Assembly: GCA_951802425.1 (NCBI GenBank)
Contig: OX637805.1
Coordinates: 682,001-746,000, forward strand
DNA from: Clavaria fumosa
Lineage: Eukaryota; Basidiomycota; Agaricomycetes; Agaricales; Clavariaceae
Length of the DNA: 64,000 nt
Direction of reading: 5' to 3'
In this document: positions 12,485 through 24,342 of the stretch, piece by piece
Position numbering within the stretch: position 1 is the first letter of the stretch
Layout of the letters: each line of letters starts with the position of its first letter
Translations under genes and position numbers: made by a program
The notes under the pieces: model-generated
Told to the model about the DNA's origin: nothing
What the model saw: only the letters and a program-made list of their open reading frames with translations
The model's database searches: none

Positions 12485-13036
12485 CGGGCGGTCTCCCCGG
12501 CGCCTGCGGACCCTGTCGTGCGGAGCCATAGTCCGTATTACCAGCAGACTCCACCGGGCCTTGGGGAACAACATCGTGCGGGGCAGGGATCTGGGCCGGC
12601 ATACGACGTGGGACTCCCGACGTCGGCAGCATCGCAGCGCCAAAGCCAGTACCAGCCACACGGGCCTGGGGGTGGTGGCGCCGCTGGAGGAGGACAGCAC
12701 GCTAGACAGGGGTCGTCTGGATACCCGGCATACGATTTAGGGCGCCCGTCGTCCGCGGCGTCACAGCGCCAAAGCCTATACCAGCAGCCACCGGGTGCCG
12801 CAGGGGGAGGACACCACGCGCGGCAGGCGTCGTCTGGGCATCCGGCGTACGATGTGGGGCGCCCGGTGTCGGCGGCGTCACAGCGGCAACAGCAACAACC
12901 AATGGGGTATCCGCCGCCACCGCTTCCTGGGCAGCAACAGCAGCAACATCCAGCCCGACTGCAACGACCGCATACCCCCGGTGGGTCTGGTGGGAGGAGT
13001 AGCAGCGGCGCTGCTGCTGGGCGGGGTGGTCGCTGA
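8999..13036 (+). CDS. CSC1/TMEM63-type (DUF221/RSN1) membrane channel protein
   Basis: Predicted multi-pass osmosensitive or mechanosensitive ion channel, or the related fungal RSN1-type membrane protein. Exon 1 (8999-9154) encodes an N-terminal helix (TQVILMTIVSVVTVLVFNVL); exon 2 (9207-10106) has the family segment IFGWFPPLVHTREPELLDKTGLDAV-type sequence followed by helices and the cytosolic RNA-recognition-like domain; later small exons give WANMAKSDSEI, FQGALTHSRLDRAVVARYY, SIVHKTYIDQASFWLTFFP and YQLMFVFVSKVESGG, all typical of the family's TM core. Introns are 45-70 nt. The long hydrophilic C-terminus starts near 11890 and includes a Thr-Gln repeat and three degenerate repeats of about 40 residues. 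The total exon set was only partly fixed by hand. Confidence 0.85.
12452..12485 (+). repeat. GCAGAC hexanucleotide repeat inside the CSC1-like gene
   Basis: About five to six tandem copies of a GCAGAC unit encode a Thr-Gln dipeptide run in the cytosolic tail. It stays in frame, so copy-number change would alter tail length without a frameshift. Confidence 0.85.
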
Positions 13037-13400
13037 TAAAATTGTCTGTTGTGCTCAAGGGGCGGGGAACCCTTTTTTTTTGACACTCTTTCCTTTCTTT
13101 CTTTCTATCTGTCTCTCCCTCCGTTCAGCTCTTGCGTCCGCTCAAATCTCAGACTCTCGTTCCGCGCGTTGCGATAGCTTTCTTATATCCGAGTTTTCAT
13201 ACACCACATACAAAACCACAGCGGACTAATCGTAGAATGGTACAGCAACCGTAGATTGAAACGGGGAAATTGAATCAATCGATGTTCTTGTAAGCTCCGG
13301 ATGGCCGAAACGACTGATCTATAGTATTAGTTCGCGATGGCGAAGCGAATTCGCCGCAGCTGAGGCTTCACAGGTTTCACTCTCTCTCACCAGCTCCACC
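13037..13400. other. intergenic region between two plus-strand genes
   Basis: 3' region of the CSC1-like gene and promoter of the steroid-reductase-like gene. No coding signal, RNA gene or repeat was recognised apart from a short TTTC-rich tract near 13085-13110. Confidence 0.5.
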
Positions 13401-14463
13401 ATGTCGACTCAGGATCTGTACACTTGTAAGAATTTTGAAACCTTTGCATAAATCCTGTATTCTAATCACCCCGTTTGCAGCGGTCCTCAAGTACTTTATC
13501 GCCCTCTCTGTGTTATGTTTCCCCACGCTGTTCGTTATACCCGCGCCGTTTGGGCGATTCGCTCTCTCAACGCCTTCCATCTTCCGCGTGGACGGCATAC
13601 GCGCATGGATCGTCATGGAAATCGTCTCCCCTATCACCTTCGTCTCCACCTTCCTCAGCCACGCCGACCCCGCCTGGGACACGCGCACGCTCCTGGCGAG
13701 CGCGTTCGTGGTGCACTACCTGAACCGCGCGCTCGTCTCGCCCCTGCGCACGCCCGCCCGCTCCAAGTCGCACATCCTGGTCACGCTCCTCGGGGCCGTG
13801 TTCAACCTCGCGAATGGCTTCCTCCAGGGCCACTTCCTCGCGACGTCTCCGCTCCCCGTGCACCGTCCCGTGGCTGCGCTTGTCGCTGGCCTCGCCGTCT
13901 GGGCGCTCGGCTTCGCGGGGAATGTGTACCACGACGAGATTCTGCTTGATTTGCGCCGCGGTGCCCCCAACCCCCCTGCTGCTACTACAGACAGCAAGGC
14001 GACGAGCGCGAGCGCGACCACCTCCCCGGCCAGCGGGGAGCGGAGCACCGAAAGGGCGTCTTCTTCTTCCTCCTCCCAGGCGCAGCAGCCGCGCTACGCG
14101 ATCCCGTACGGGGGCCTGTACCGCTGGATATCGTACCCCAACTACTTCTGCGAATGTGTGGAGTTCGCCGGGTTTGCGTGGGCCGCCGCCCCGCTGCCCC
14201 TCTCGTTCCCGTGCGCGTGGCGCGCGTGCGTGACATCATCCGCGACGCTCTGGTGGTCGTCGGTCGGCCGGACGACGCTTCTGGGCAGCATCCTGGAGGC
14301 CTGGGAGTCGTGGACGCCGACCGTTCCGGCGCCGTGGGCGTTCGTCATCGCTGAGATTTGCGTCCTGCTCCCGCGCGCTGTCGTTGGACATAGGTGGTAC
14401 AAGCGCAGATTTGGCGACGAGTATCCGAAGGAGCGCTGGGCTGTCATCCCTGGGTTGATTTGA
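13401..14463 (+). CDS. steroid 5-alpha-reductase-like membrane oxidoreductase
   Basis: Predicted NADPH-dependent 3-oxo-5-alpha-steroid 4-dehydrogenase family enzyme of the ER membrane; the natural fungal substrate is unknown (sterol, polyprenoid or very-long-chain enoyl substrates are used within the superfamily). A 25-nt first exon (13401-13425) is joined across a 55-nt intron to 13481-14463, giving 335 residues. The C-terminal domain is clear: IPYGGLYRWISYPNYFCE, a hallmark segment, and HRWYKRRFGDEYPKERWAVIP-type end. Upstream are several hydrophobic helices and HYLNRALVSPLR, also typical. An Ala/Ser/Thr-rich insert of about 45 residues (bases 13960-14090) sits before the catalytic C-terminal part and is not usual for the family. 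Confidence 0.85.
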
Positions 14464-14996
14464 ATTTGTGTAGCATCGAATCTGATACTCGTGGACAATT
14501 CAGAGTTGCTTGAGTACTGCTTTGGAGACTTCTGTGTAATGGGAATTGCCGGGGGCCACAACAAAGCAAGTTCACAAGATGTTGCTCGTATCTGAAGTCT
14601 GTCAAGAACAGATATATTGTCATGATCATCTCACTTTGTGACTTGGAGGTTGACCAACTCATACTGGCGTGCTCATTTTGATAAACACCTCAGATCAACT
14701 TGTCTTTACAACATTACAGTATCTTCCCATGACTGAGCTCTGAGATTCTGCAGATTAGGCTCATAATTTGATGAAAGTACAACAACAAACACTACTGTAA
14801 GGTCAGAGAACAATATCAACACTTTTCTTCAAACCATGCGAAACAATGTTTTCGATAAAGGCAGTCTCATCGGGCCCAAGTTCTTCGCGCATCTCGCGAA
14901 AGCTTGGCGAGCTCATCTGTCGCAAGACGCCAGCTGTTTTTATGCTAGGCAAGCAAGTCGTTTGGACCACTATAATCGTTACAGTATTCAATCCGC
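14464..14996. other. intergenic region between convergent genes
   Basis: AT-richer than the neighbouring coding DNA and lies between two converging stop codons. It should hold both 3' UTRs. No further gene, RNA or repeat was recognised. Confidence 0.5.
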
Positions 14997-17213
14997 TCAC
15001 GTCAGCTCTCCTCCTCGTACAGCCTGCTGCTTCTGCCGCTCTGCCTGCTGGACTGCCTCTATTGCAACGCGTTTTTTCTCCTCAATATCGCGCATCTGCG
15101 CTGCCAACTTCTCCCGCACGCTCTCCGCCATCGAGGTGGTCGTCGTCACTGGAGCGGCGGCGGCGGCGGGGGCAGCGGCGGCAGTATTATGGTTGAACGT
15201 CACGCTACGATTGTGGCTTGTAGGAGAAGCCATTACAGACCCGTCTCTGCCACCAGTACTGGCAGCAGTGCCGTCTAGAGTCCGATGGAAGCTCCCTGGG
15301 AGAACCGCACGGCCCGCCGGGTGCTGGAATGGACATGACGCACGCGTGCACGCTGCCCCAAACCTGCACGGCGGCGCAGAGTAGCCCACACCGCCAACGC
15401 CGTGGTGGGCATTCGCGTGATAAGACTGGTGAAGGGCTGGCGCGGCTGCTGGAGACGGATGAACGTAGGGGCAATTGGGCCGTGTGCATGACGCGCCAAA
15501 CCGACAAGGGACGAGATTGGGCGCTGGTGCGACAGGTTGTGAGTCGGCTGTGCGCACAAGAAAAAGAGTGAGCCTATAGCTGTAGGAAAGACAAGAAATA
15601 AACAACTGACGCTTGGGGGCAGTGAGAGCAGCGGGGCTGACGTGCCCCTTGACGCAATCCTGATCAGTGCATGCCCTGCCCTTCTCGCACGGGTCGTTGC
15701 TAAGGACGACGCCACTCTCAACTGTCGCAACCGGCGACGGATGCGAAAAGCGGCATCGCGCATTCGTGCACTTCAGTCCGAATTTGCAGAGCGTTGGAGA
15801 CTGGGGACGATCGGGGGGGACAAAACCTGTTGCAGCCAAGGAAGGCTGCGGTTGAGTAGGAGGTGTGGCTTTTATCGGAGTGGGTTTTGTAACGGGGACG
15901 GCGGCGGCGGTCGAAGGAGCAGGAGTGGTGGACGACGTCTGGTTAGTTGCATTGATTTCGGCAGGCTGAAGCGATGGGCGTTGCTGAATGTGACTCGGAC
16001 TCTCTCTGATTCTCCCGGGCGTTGGCCTATCTCGGGGGGTCTGCCTCCCCTTCCCAGGGCCACCTACGTATGGTTGATGCTGAAATCCGCTCATTCCTGT
16101 ACCATACATGCCCATGTCTCCTTGCATGCCGAAGGCGCCAGGGTTCATCATGCCCATGGCGGCCATCATGGCCATCTGGTTCATCATCATTTCCTGCAGT
16201 AGCAGCGGATTTGCCGTGGCAGCCATCTGCATCGCGTTCATGTCTGGGACGAAGCCGGGAGCAGGGGTCATCATCATTCCGTTCGTGTCTGCAGACGTAG
16301 CGCCGCCAACGATGTCGTCGATGCGGGCCTGAATCGCGTCGGTGTGCATGGGGCTGCCAGAGCTGGACGGGCGATTTCCCATGCGTTCGAGTAGGCTGCG
16401 AGGCGCGGGCGGAGCGGCGGACGTGCTGCCGTTGAGCATGGCGCGTGGCCCAGTAGGAACTTCTGTGCGACGGGATTTGTGAGGCGTGCTAGCGTGTGAG
16501 GGCGAGGGGGAGCGAGCGGAAGCGGTGCGTTTTTGGGTGGTGAACGACGAGGATGAAGATACAGCTGGAGTTGGTTGACCCTGGGTTACACGAGACACTG
16601 CGCCTGGGGCAGAGATAGAGGGGGAATCTGGGGGTACTTGCTGGGTCGAAATTGGTTGGGATTCAGAAGGAAGATCTATTACAGAGTCTGAGGCGCCTTT
16701 GGCTGCTTCTTGGAACAGCCAGTCAGTAAAGGTGGGGTCTGGAGAAGATGTATGCATGAGTTTGTTGTCGAGGTAGTCAAGACGATTGACAAACCAAAGT
16801 CAGATCCAATTACTGGAGGTGGTTATGAGATTCAGTTACAAATAAAGTGAGGGAGAATGCTTACGGTCTTCAAGTTCGTTGGTTATTTGGGCTAAAAAGC
16901 GAGTGAGTAGACGTATTTGAATGGAGAGTTTCGTGCGCACCAGCAGATTTATTGTTGATTATCATGATGGTAATGTACTCGGCCATGACAGGATCTGCGC
17001 ATTCGGTGCTGAATGAGAAAGTAAATGCACAACAACCCGTGGATACGCACCAGCATCCGGGCTGTAACCCCGAGCGGTGAGTTCATCTTGAATGGATTTC
17101 TGGTTGTTCATAAGGAAAGAGACCATGATGATAATAGTTGGATATATGCTTACCTGAAGTGTAGCAGCACGCTCTGTGCCAATTGTGAGACCAAAGGGGG
17201 GCGGCAGCGGCAT
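14997..17213 (-). CDS. NAB2: Nab2/ZC3H14-like CCCH zinc-finger poly(A)-RNA-binding protein
   Basis: Nuclear poly(A)-binding protein expected to act in mRNA export, poly(A)-length control and RNA quality control. The N-terminal PWI-like fold is split over short exons: exon 1 17154-17213, exon 2 17051-17099 (SIQDELTARGYSPDA), then DPVMAEYITIMIINN, ITNELEDLIGSDF and DPTFTDWLFQEA, close to the Nab2 N-terminal pattern. The large exon has a Met/Gly-rich central region (bases 16090-16270) and four clear CCCH fingers at bases 15265-15800: CKFGLKCTNARCRFSH, CEKGRACTDQDCVKGH, CRFGASCTRPNCPYVH and CRFGAACTRASCPFQH. An intron near 15535-15610 is a multiple of three. The C-terminus is Ala/Thr-rich and then basic and coiled-coil-like. 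Yeast Nab2 has seven fingers, so this is a shorter array. Confidence 0.85.
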
Positions 17214-17352
17214 GACGGAGGAGGTGGACGATGAACAGCTCAGAACGACAAGACGAAAAGGTAGTAGTGACGTTGTAGCGAATTGTTTGTTCGTGCGCAT
17301 CAATGCTGACTAAGTCAAAAAAATTAATCAATCAAGAAAAAATTTAAAAATT

Positions 17353-17460
17353 TGACGAGAGTGGGATTCGAACCCACGCGGGAATACTCCCATGAGATAC
17401 CTGCTAGCAGGCAAAGTTTACACTTGAGTCACACGCCATAGACCGCTCGGCCATCTCGCC
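17353..17460 (-). tRNA. tRNA-Leu(CAA) with intron
   Basis: Reading the minus strand, the acceptor GGCGAGA (17460-17454) pairs with TCTCGTC (17360-17354) with one G-U, and the discriminator is A at 17353. The A box TGGCCGAGCGG and B box GGTTCGAATCC are present; the T stem is GTGGG/CCCAC. The anticodon loop reads CTCAAG, placing CAA at 34-36, and a 26-nt intron follows base 37. The mature length would be 82 nt with a GGGA/TCCC variable arm, as expected for tRNA-Leu. The intron contains TTG, able to pair with the anticodon, and fungal tRNA-Leu(CAA) genes are usually intron-bearing. T-runs downstream (17333-17352 region) fit a Pol III terminator. The anticodon stem (TGTGA/TCATG) needs two G-U pairs. 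Confidence 0.88.
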
Positions 17461-17818
17461 ATCTCAACTTCATCTTCCACAGGTCCCATCACCTTCACTG
17501 GCAAACCAGACTCCACATATCCATGCCTTCTTCTCGCGCGCTCACGCCACTGTGCACCATGCGGTGGAAGACGCCGTGCGCTGGGTGGATCCTTGGGCAT
17601 CGTCGAACCATGTCCGGTGACTGCAAGTCGCTGTGAACTCCGATTAAGCCCAAATACTAATTTACTAAATCAGGCCTTTTTTAACCCTGCTCCGTTGAAC
17701 TTTTGGTGCCGTGTTTCAATCCTCTGCATTAGCTCCAACGGACCTCGACCTCATCGTCTCTCCAACTGCACCTCCCTAGTCCTCTTCGGGGCGAGGGCAC
17801 CGACAATCCCGCTGTAAA
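17461..17818. other. divergent region between tRNA-Leu and CPA2
   Basis: 358 bp separating the 5' end of the tRNA gene from the CPA2 start. It should contain the CPA2 promoter and leader. No upstream reading frame with a recognisable regulatory peptide was found. Confidence 0.45.
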
Positions 17819-20800
17819 ATGCTATTGTTGCGCCTACAATTCGCGGGTCATGTGCCGCGTGCGCTGCGATCGTCCTCGCGTGCCTCCTTTCACGTAGCCC
17901 GATCGCGTCTCCTCCACGGCTTCGCTCCAACCCTTCCCCTGCGAGCCGTCGCCGCACCCGCGGTCGGCAATTGGGTCCAAAAGAATGGCGAAACCACACT
18001 CAATTCGCCCTCAGAACTCGCGCGCAAGATCTCTGCACGCGTTCTGCCCACACTCGAGCGCCCCAACGTGAAAAAGGTTGTCGTTGTCGGCAGCGGAGGT
18101 CTGTCCATCGGTCAAGCTGGCGAGTTCGACTATTCTGGCTCCCAAGCCATGAAAGCCCTCAAAGAAGAGGGTCTTTCCACGGTTCTTATCAACCCGAACA
18201 TCGCAACCTGGCAAACGTCCCACCAGTTAGCGGACGAGGTGTATTTTTTGCCTGTCACGCCTGACTACGTCGCGTATGTGCTGGAGAGGGAGAGACCAGA
18301 TGGCATTCTATTGACATTTGGGGGCCAGAGCGCGTTGAATGTAGGTATCACGCTAGATAGGATGGGTGTTTTGGAGAGATTAGGTATCATGGTCCTCGGC
18401 ACACCTATTCGCACATTGGAAGTATCTGAGGATCGGGATCTATTTGTGCAAGCCCTCAAGGGTGGAGTTTCACCCTTTTGCCCGACGTTCTAGCGCTCCT
18501 GACTTCCTGTCTAGAAATCGACATTCCCGTCGCACAATCTACCGCTGTGTCTTCTGTCTCCGATGCTCTCAAAGCTGCAGAAGCTATTGGTTATCCCGTC
18601 ATCTTACGATCTGCATTCACCCTCGGTGGCCTGGGTTCCGGTTTCGCAAATAATCCTGACGAGCTCCGCGATCTGTCTGCCAAATCACTCAGTCTGAGTC
18701 CTCAGGTGCTCATCGAGAAAAGCATGAAAGGTTGGAAAGAGTTAGAATACGAAGTTGTGCGAGACGGTGCAGATGTGACTAGCTTCTCTTTCTTCGTCCC
18801 TTTACCTCAACCGATGCCCCAGCAACTAACGAGGACTCGCGAGTGACAGAACACAATCATCTGCTGCAACATGGAGAACTTTGACCCACTCGGTACGCAT
18901 ACCGGCGATTCCATCGTCGTCGCGCCCTCCCAAACCCTGCCGGACGACGAGTATCACATGCTTCGTAGTGCCGCACTCAAGGTCATTCGGCACCTTGGTG
19001 TTGTGGGCGAGTGTAACATACAATATGCGCTCAACCCCACCTCTAGAGAGTACTGTGTAATCGAGGTCAATGCCAGGCTGAGTCGATCTAGGCGAGCCTG
19101 CTTTGCCATCTAACCATTCTCGGAAGGAATAACTAACGAATATGCCTTGCGCAGTGCCCTTGCATCAAAAGCAACAGGATACCCTCTCGCCTACACGGCA
19201 GCCAAGCTCGCGCTAGGGCACACGCTGCCCTCACTGCCAAACGCGGTGACGAAAACGACGACGGCGTGTTTCGAGCCGTCGCTCGACTACATCGTGACGA
19301 AGATACCCAAGTGGGACCTCGCCAAGTTCTCCTCCCAAGTAGACCGCAAGGTCGGCTCGTCGATGAAGTCCGTCGGGGAGGTCATGGCCATCGGACGAAC
19401 ATTTGAGGAGAGCTTGCAGAAGGCCATTCGCCAGGTCGACCCCCGTTGGAAGGGCTTCGAAGCGTACGTCCACGTCGCCCCCGATGAACTCGACTCCGCT
19501 CTCGCAAACCCCACGGACATGAGGCTCTTCGTCATCGCGGACGCGTTTTACAACCACGGCTATACCGTCGACCGAGTGCACGAGCTGACTAAGATCGACA
19601 AGGTGTGGGCCCCTCCCCTCGTTTGTCGGTGACATTAACCACCCGCTCACGACCTGCCTTTTTCTCGCCTGCGCCGTGCGCAGTGGTACCTGTACAAGAT
19701 AGACAACATCGTGCAAACGCGTCACGCGCTCAAGGCGGCGGGCTCTGTCGAGGACATCGAGCACGATTTGATGCAGCGCGCAAAGCGGATGGGCTTCTCC
19801 GACGCGCAGATCGCGGACCTCGTCGCCTCGTCCGAGGAGCACGTGCGCGCGGCGCGCAAGGCGCTCGGCGTGACGCCTTTCGTCAAGCGCATCGACACAC
19901 TCGCGGCCGAGTTCCCGGCGCACACCAACTACCTGTATACCACGTACAACGCGTGCGAGCATGATGTCACGTTTGATGAACGCGGCACGCTCGTGCTCGG
20001 CAGTGGCGTGTACCGCATCGGCAGTAGCGTCGAGTTCGACTGGTGCGCGGTCACGTGTGCGCGGAAGCTCAGGGATATGGGCACCAAGACTATCATGATC
20101 AACTACAACCCGGAGACAGTCTCGACAGACTTTGACGAGGCGGACAGGCTGTACTTTGAGGAGCTCGGCTTTGAGAGGGTCATGGACATCTACGAGCTCG
20201 AGGAGGCGCAGGGTGTCGTCGTCAGTGTGGGAGGTGGGCTGGAGACCACACATGCGTTCACAATCTCTTCTAACTCTTATTTTATTTACACAGGGCAACT
20301 CCCACAGAACATCGCGCTTCGTCTGAAGCAATCTGGGGTCAATGTGCTGGGCACGGATCCAGAAAAAATTGACACTGCAGAAGATCGACATAAATTCTCC
20401 GCCGTGCTCGATAGCATTGGTGTCGATCAGCCAGACTGGGCTGAGGTGACTTCGCTGGAGGCTGCCAAATCATTCGCGCAAAAAGTCGGGTGAGTACACG
20501 CTAAGCCAATCTTTATTCAAAGAAGTTTTATTCACGTAACGGAAAATAAGATACCCGGTGCTCGTTCGCCCTTCATACGTACTTTCTGGTGCGGCGATGA
20601 GCGTAGCGTATGAAGAATCAACCTTGGAATTCAAGCTTTCCGCTGCCGCATCTGTCTCCCCGCTCCATCCAGTGGTGGTAACCAAGTTCATCGACGGCGC
20701 GCAAGAGATCGACGTCGACGCCGTCGCACACAAAGGCCAGCTGCTCGTGCACGCAGTCTCGGAGCACGTCGAGAACGCTGGCGTGCACTCCGGCGACGCC

Positions 20801-21837
20801 ACGCTCGTCCTTCCGCCCTTCTCACTCGACCTGTCCGACCTGGAGCGCCTCAAGGGTATCGCGGAGAAGGTAGCAGGCGCATTCGAGATCTCTGGGCCTT
20901 TCAACATGCAGATCATCCGCCAGGCAGGCGTGGACGGCGAGCCTGCGCAGCTGAAAGTGATCGAGTGCAATTTGCGCGCCTCGCGCTCTTTCCCGTTCGT
21001 GTCCAAAGTCCTCGGACACAACTTCATCGAGACAGCGACAGCAGCGATCATAGGGAAAGATGTCCCTGAGCCAGTGGATTTGATGGCAATACAACGCGAC
21101 TACATTGCCGTCAAAGTGGCACAATTCTCTTGGACGCGCCTGGGTGGAGCAGATCCATTCTTGGGCGTCGGTGAGTGCTAAAGATTTCGAGCATCGAGGT
21201 GATACTTGAGTTGACCTCGCGTCTCTTGCAGAAATGGCAAGCACGGGAGAAGTCGCTAGTTTCGGGAAGGACATTCACGAAGCTTACTGGGCGTCATTGC
21301 TGAGCACGACTGGATTCCGCGTACCCCAAGCTCAGTCGGGCGTGCTTCTTGGCGGTGATATCACACAACCTGAGATGGCATCAGTCGCAAAAGGCCTAAT
21401 CGACCTCGGTTTCAAACTTTACTGCACCTCTCGGGAGATGGAAGAGTTCTTAAATGGCCTTTCGTACGTCTATGCGAAGCGCATATTCTTCCCGACCAAG
21501 GACAAACGCAAGCTGCGGGAAGTGTTCGACGAGTACGACATACAATGCGTCATCAATCTTGCGCGAATGCGCGGTAAGGACTTCACGGACGAAGATTATG
21601 TGGCGCGTCGGTGCGTAGTTTGGATCTCATTCTTTGGGCTCTGGCGCGTTCATTGATTCCCTGTGCAGAAATGCCGTTGATTTCGGGTTGCCGCTGCTCA
21701 ACAATGCGCGCTGTGCTCAACTCTTCGTGGAGAGCCTGACAAAAAAAGTCCCCCAAGGCGGCCTCCGCCATTATACGGAGGGCCGGATACCGCCTGAAGT
21801 GCGCTCATGGCGGGAATTCGTGGGGTCCCGTGCTTAG
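17819..21837 (+). CDS. CPA2: carbamoyl-phosphate synthase, arginine-specific large subunit (mitochondrial)
   Basis: Catalyses carbamoyl phosphate formation from bicarbonate, ATP and glutamine-derived ammonia, feeding arginine synthesis; it works with a separate small glutaminase subunit. The first about 35 residues are Arg/Ser/Leu-rich, consistent with a mitochondrial presequence. Then [20 protein letters not shown] begins the first ATP-grasp half, with [12 protein letters not shown] joined across an intron (18462-18514) to [10 protein letters not shown]. The second half starts with [16 protein letters not shown] and continues with [16 protein letters not shown] and [20 protein letters not shown]. 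The C-terminal MGS-like domain has [15 protein letters not shown] and ends at 21837. Several 45-70 nt introns interrupt it. Length is about 1,120 residues, as expected for a CPA2 not fused to CAD-type domains. Confidence 0.93.
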
Positions 21838-21991
21838 TGGGTGGGTCGTACAAAGAGTACTCATACGGTCAACTGCTTGGTACGACGAATTGGTGAACAT
21901 TAAAAGGAAGACAGCGGAATTGTTGAGACCCCATGTATGCATGTATGTAACGTTACCCCATCTAATGAAAGCAGGTCTGCATGGGACAAGC

Positions 21992-24059
21992 TTAAGGAAG
22001 CAGATCAGAAGGTGTAGAGAGCTGTTCTGGGTTTAGCTCTTGGGTTTGTCCACACCTAGTCTCGTGGTCGTGCACGAAAGCGCGTTGCACCCCAAACCTG
22101 TCCATCGGGACTTGCTTTCCCTGCATGGCATCCACCACTAGCCGACCGATAACCGGAAGGAACTACAAGACAAGTGAGGTCATAAAGGGCAGTTTTTCCC
22201 CGTGTGGTGTATGTGGGTTCGCGAAGGGCCGTTTGACAAATAATCAGAGCATCATTCGTTTTCTGCTTTCGGTTTCCGCAAGAAATCGCACACCTTGAAG
22301 AGATGGCCGCTATCACCGCAGGCGACTGTCACAGAAGCATCTGGCGGCTCTGGGGCTCCTATGATCCAATTGGCATCTGGGGTATCGCAATACCTGCATG
22401 ATAGAAATCGTCTGATGAGGATCTTGTCCATGATAACCCAACAGATCGAGGGAAGGGGAAAAGCAACAGAGCTCAGAGCTCACCAACATAAGCGCGTGCT
22501 CGCAAATGGTTTATCTGCAAGGTCCGGGTAAACGTCCCGCAGATGGGTGCGAAGTGCGTGCACAGCAGCCCTTGGGACGCGTAGCCCTTCTGGGCCGTGC
22601 GAGAGCACGGTGCGGGGTGAGGACACGAGTGACCCAGGAGCGCTTGTTGTGCCAGTTGTGATGTGATGCGTGTACCCTGCGGCGTGAATTGCACACTTGA
22701 TGATATGGTCGTCATTGGGCTAAGCAAGACAATGAAAGTTTGGTACTCTTCTTTCCCTATCATTGGCAAAGGGATGCTGTAACTCACCGGGGGCACGTAA
22801 AAGCCAGTTTCCCAGTCGAGAACAACGGGACAGTCTCTGTAGGTCGCAGCCTCTTCGGGGGTGAGCTGAATCGTTACGAGGGCCTGGCTGTGAACACGGG
22901 GAAAAGCAAGTCTGTTCCAGGACGAGGCGACGCAAGTATTCTTTACCCAATGGCGCGACACTTCTGAGCAAGCCCGAGTTCGGGGAAGGCCTCTGCAGTC
23001 CATGCGCCGGTCGCCAGGACCACATGGTGTGCGCGAAACTCGCTGCCGTCTGTGCAGCGCACACCGGCGATTGCAGCACCATGAACAGAGCTGCTCCCGC
23101 CACCGCTTCCGCCTCCATCACTCGTCGGTGATGCGGTGTCACGGATGAAACCATTGACGGCTTTGCCCGGTATGACGCGCCCGCCGAGGGCAACAACGTC
23201 CGCAAGAAGCGCCCGAACTGCGCGCGCAGCATCCGCCCAACCTCCATCATAGTTGAGGTACCCGTCATTGTCTCGCAACACGGAAGGACCGAGCCGGACC
23301 GCGTTGGGAAATGCGGACCTAGTGGGGATATCTTCCCCAAGCTCTTGCCCCTTCTGTCCTCGTCTCCCGTTCCCCACTCCATCGCGGCCCCGCAAACGCG
23401 CCACGCGTAGGCCCAACGCCAGGTCATTTTCGTATGCCTTGGCAGCGTAGCCTCCTTCCGTGTCGAGACCAAGCACGAGGACGCCGGATCTGTCATTGTG
23501 TTTTTTTTACGTGTCGGGTCAGCGAGCCGTACGAGTCACACCAGTTGGCAAATTCTCCATGATGCGGCCGCACTGCGGCGAGTCTCGCCACAGACCCGGA
23601 TCATATCCACCCCGAAACTAGTTCTTGTATAGCAGGCGAAAGAAATGGAAAGCGCACTCATGATATGCGTCGCACCACGGGGCTTGCTTGTCCCTCCATG
23701 CTCGAATAGCCTCGTGTGCAAGAGCGGCGTAGAAACCATCGGCATATGACGTCCGCACGACTTGCAAATCGCGATATGCATGTAAGGTTTTGACAAAGAA
23801 AAGTTTCGTAAAATGAACATTCGACAGGTTTACTCTTTGAGGAGAACCAAGCCCCGAAATGTGGCATTTGAGTCAGGACAAAGGACGACCTACTTTTGTT
23901 TATGTCATTGCTGGCAGCGTCAGGTGCTGGGATGGTAAGCGCGCGGTCGAGAACGGTCACGGTGAGCTGCTTCTTCTGCCGCAAGAGATGCCACGCTGTG
24001 GATAAGCCAACGCAGCCAGCGCCTACGATGACAACGTGGTGGTCTTTGTCTAACAACAT
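21992..24059 (-). CDS. FAD-dependent amine oxidase (fructosyl-amino-acid / sarcosine oxidase family)
   Basis: Predicted flavoenzyme oxidising secondary amines such as fructosyl amino acids or sarcosine/saccharopine-type substrates, releasing H2O2. The N-terminal dinucleotide-binding motif VVIVGAGCVGLSTAWHL lies about residues 9-25 from the 24059 start. Further exons give VRTSYADGFY-type sequence, DNDGYLNYDGGWADAARAV, VVLATGAWTAEAFPELGL, PVVLDWETGFYVPP, CDTPDANWIIG and VACGDSGHLFKFLPVIG, the family's conserved C-terminal flavin-contact segment. I place the stop at 21992-21994 by extending the last exon after FLPVIGRLVVDAM. Roughly ten short introns are implied. It converges on CPA2 with about 150 bp between stops. 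Substrate cannot be assigned. Confidence 0.82.
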
Positions 24060-24342
24060 TTGGATCGTTGACGATGATCGGGGGTGACATGTGACATTGT
24101 GACATTGGTCACGTCAAAAGATCGGTGAAAAAAATTTGACGTGTTTTCTCAAATTTTGTCATGATCCGGGCAACAAAAGTAAAAAAGATAAGGGATGTTC
24201 CTCCTCCTCCTCAAAAGAAACGTGCAATGATGATATTTACTGTGTCAGCAAAATGGAACAAAGGAATTATCCTAAGAAATGTATGCAGTTAGACCACGGC
24301 ATTTTGGTTGTTGTGAAGACGAGGAATGTGTGAGTAAACATG
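24060..24342. other. short intergenic region upstream of the amine oxidase
   Basis: Promoter side of the amine oxidase gene and 3' side of PAL. Nothing further recognised. Confidence 0.4.
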
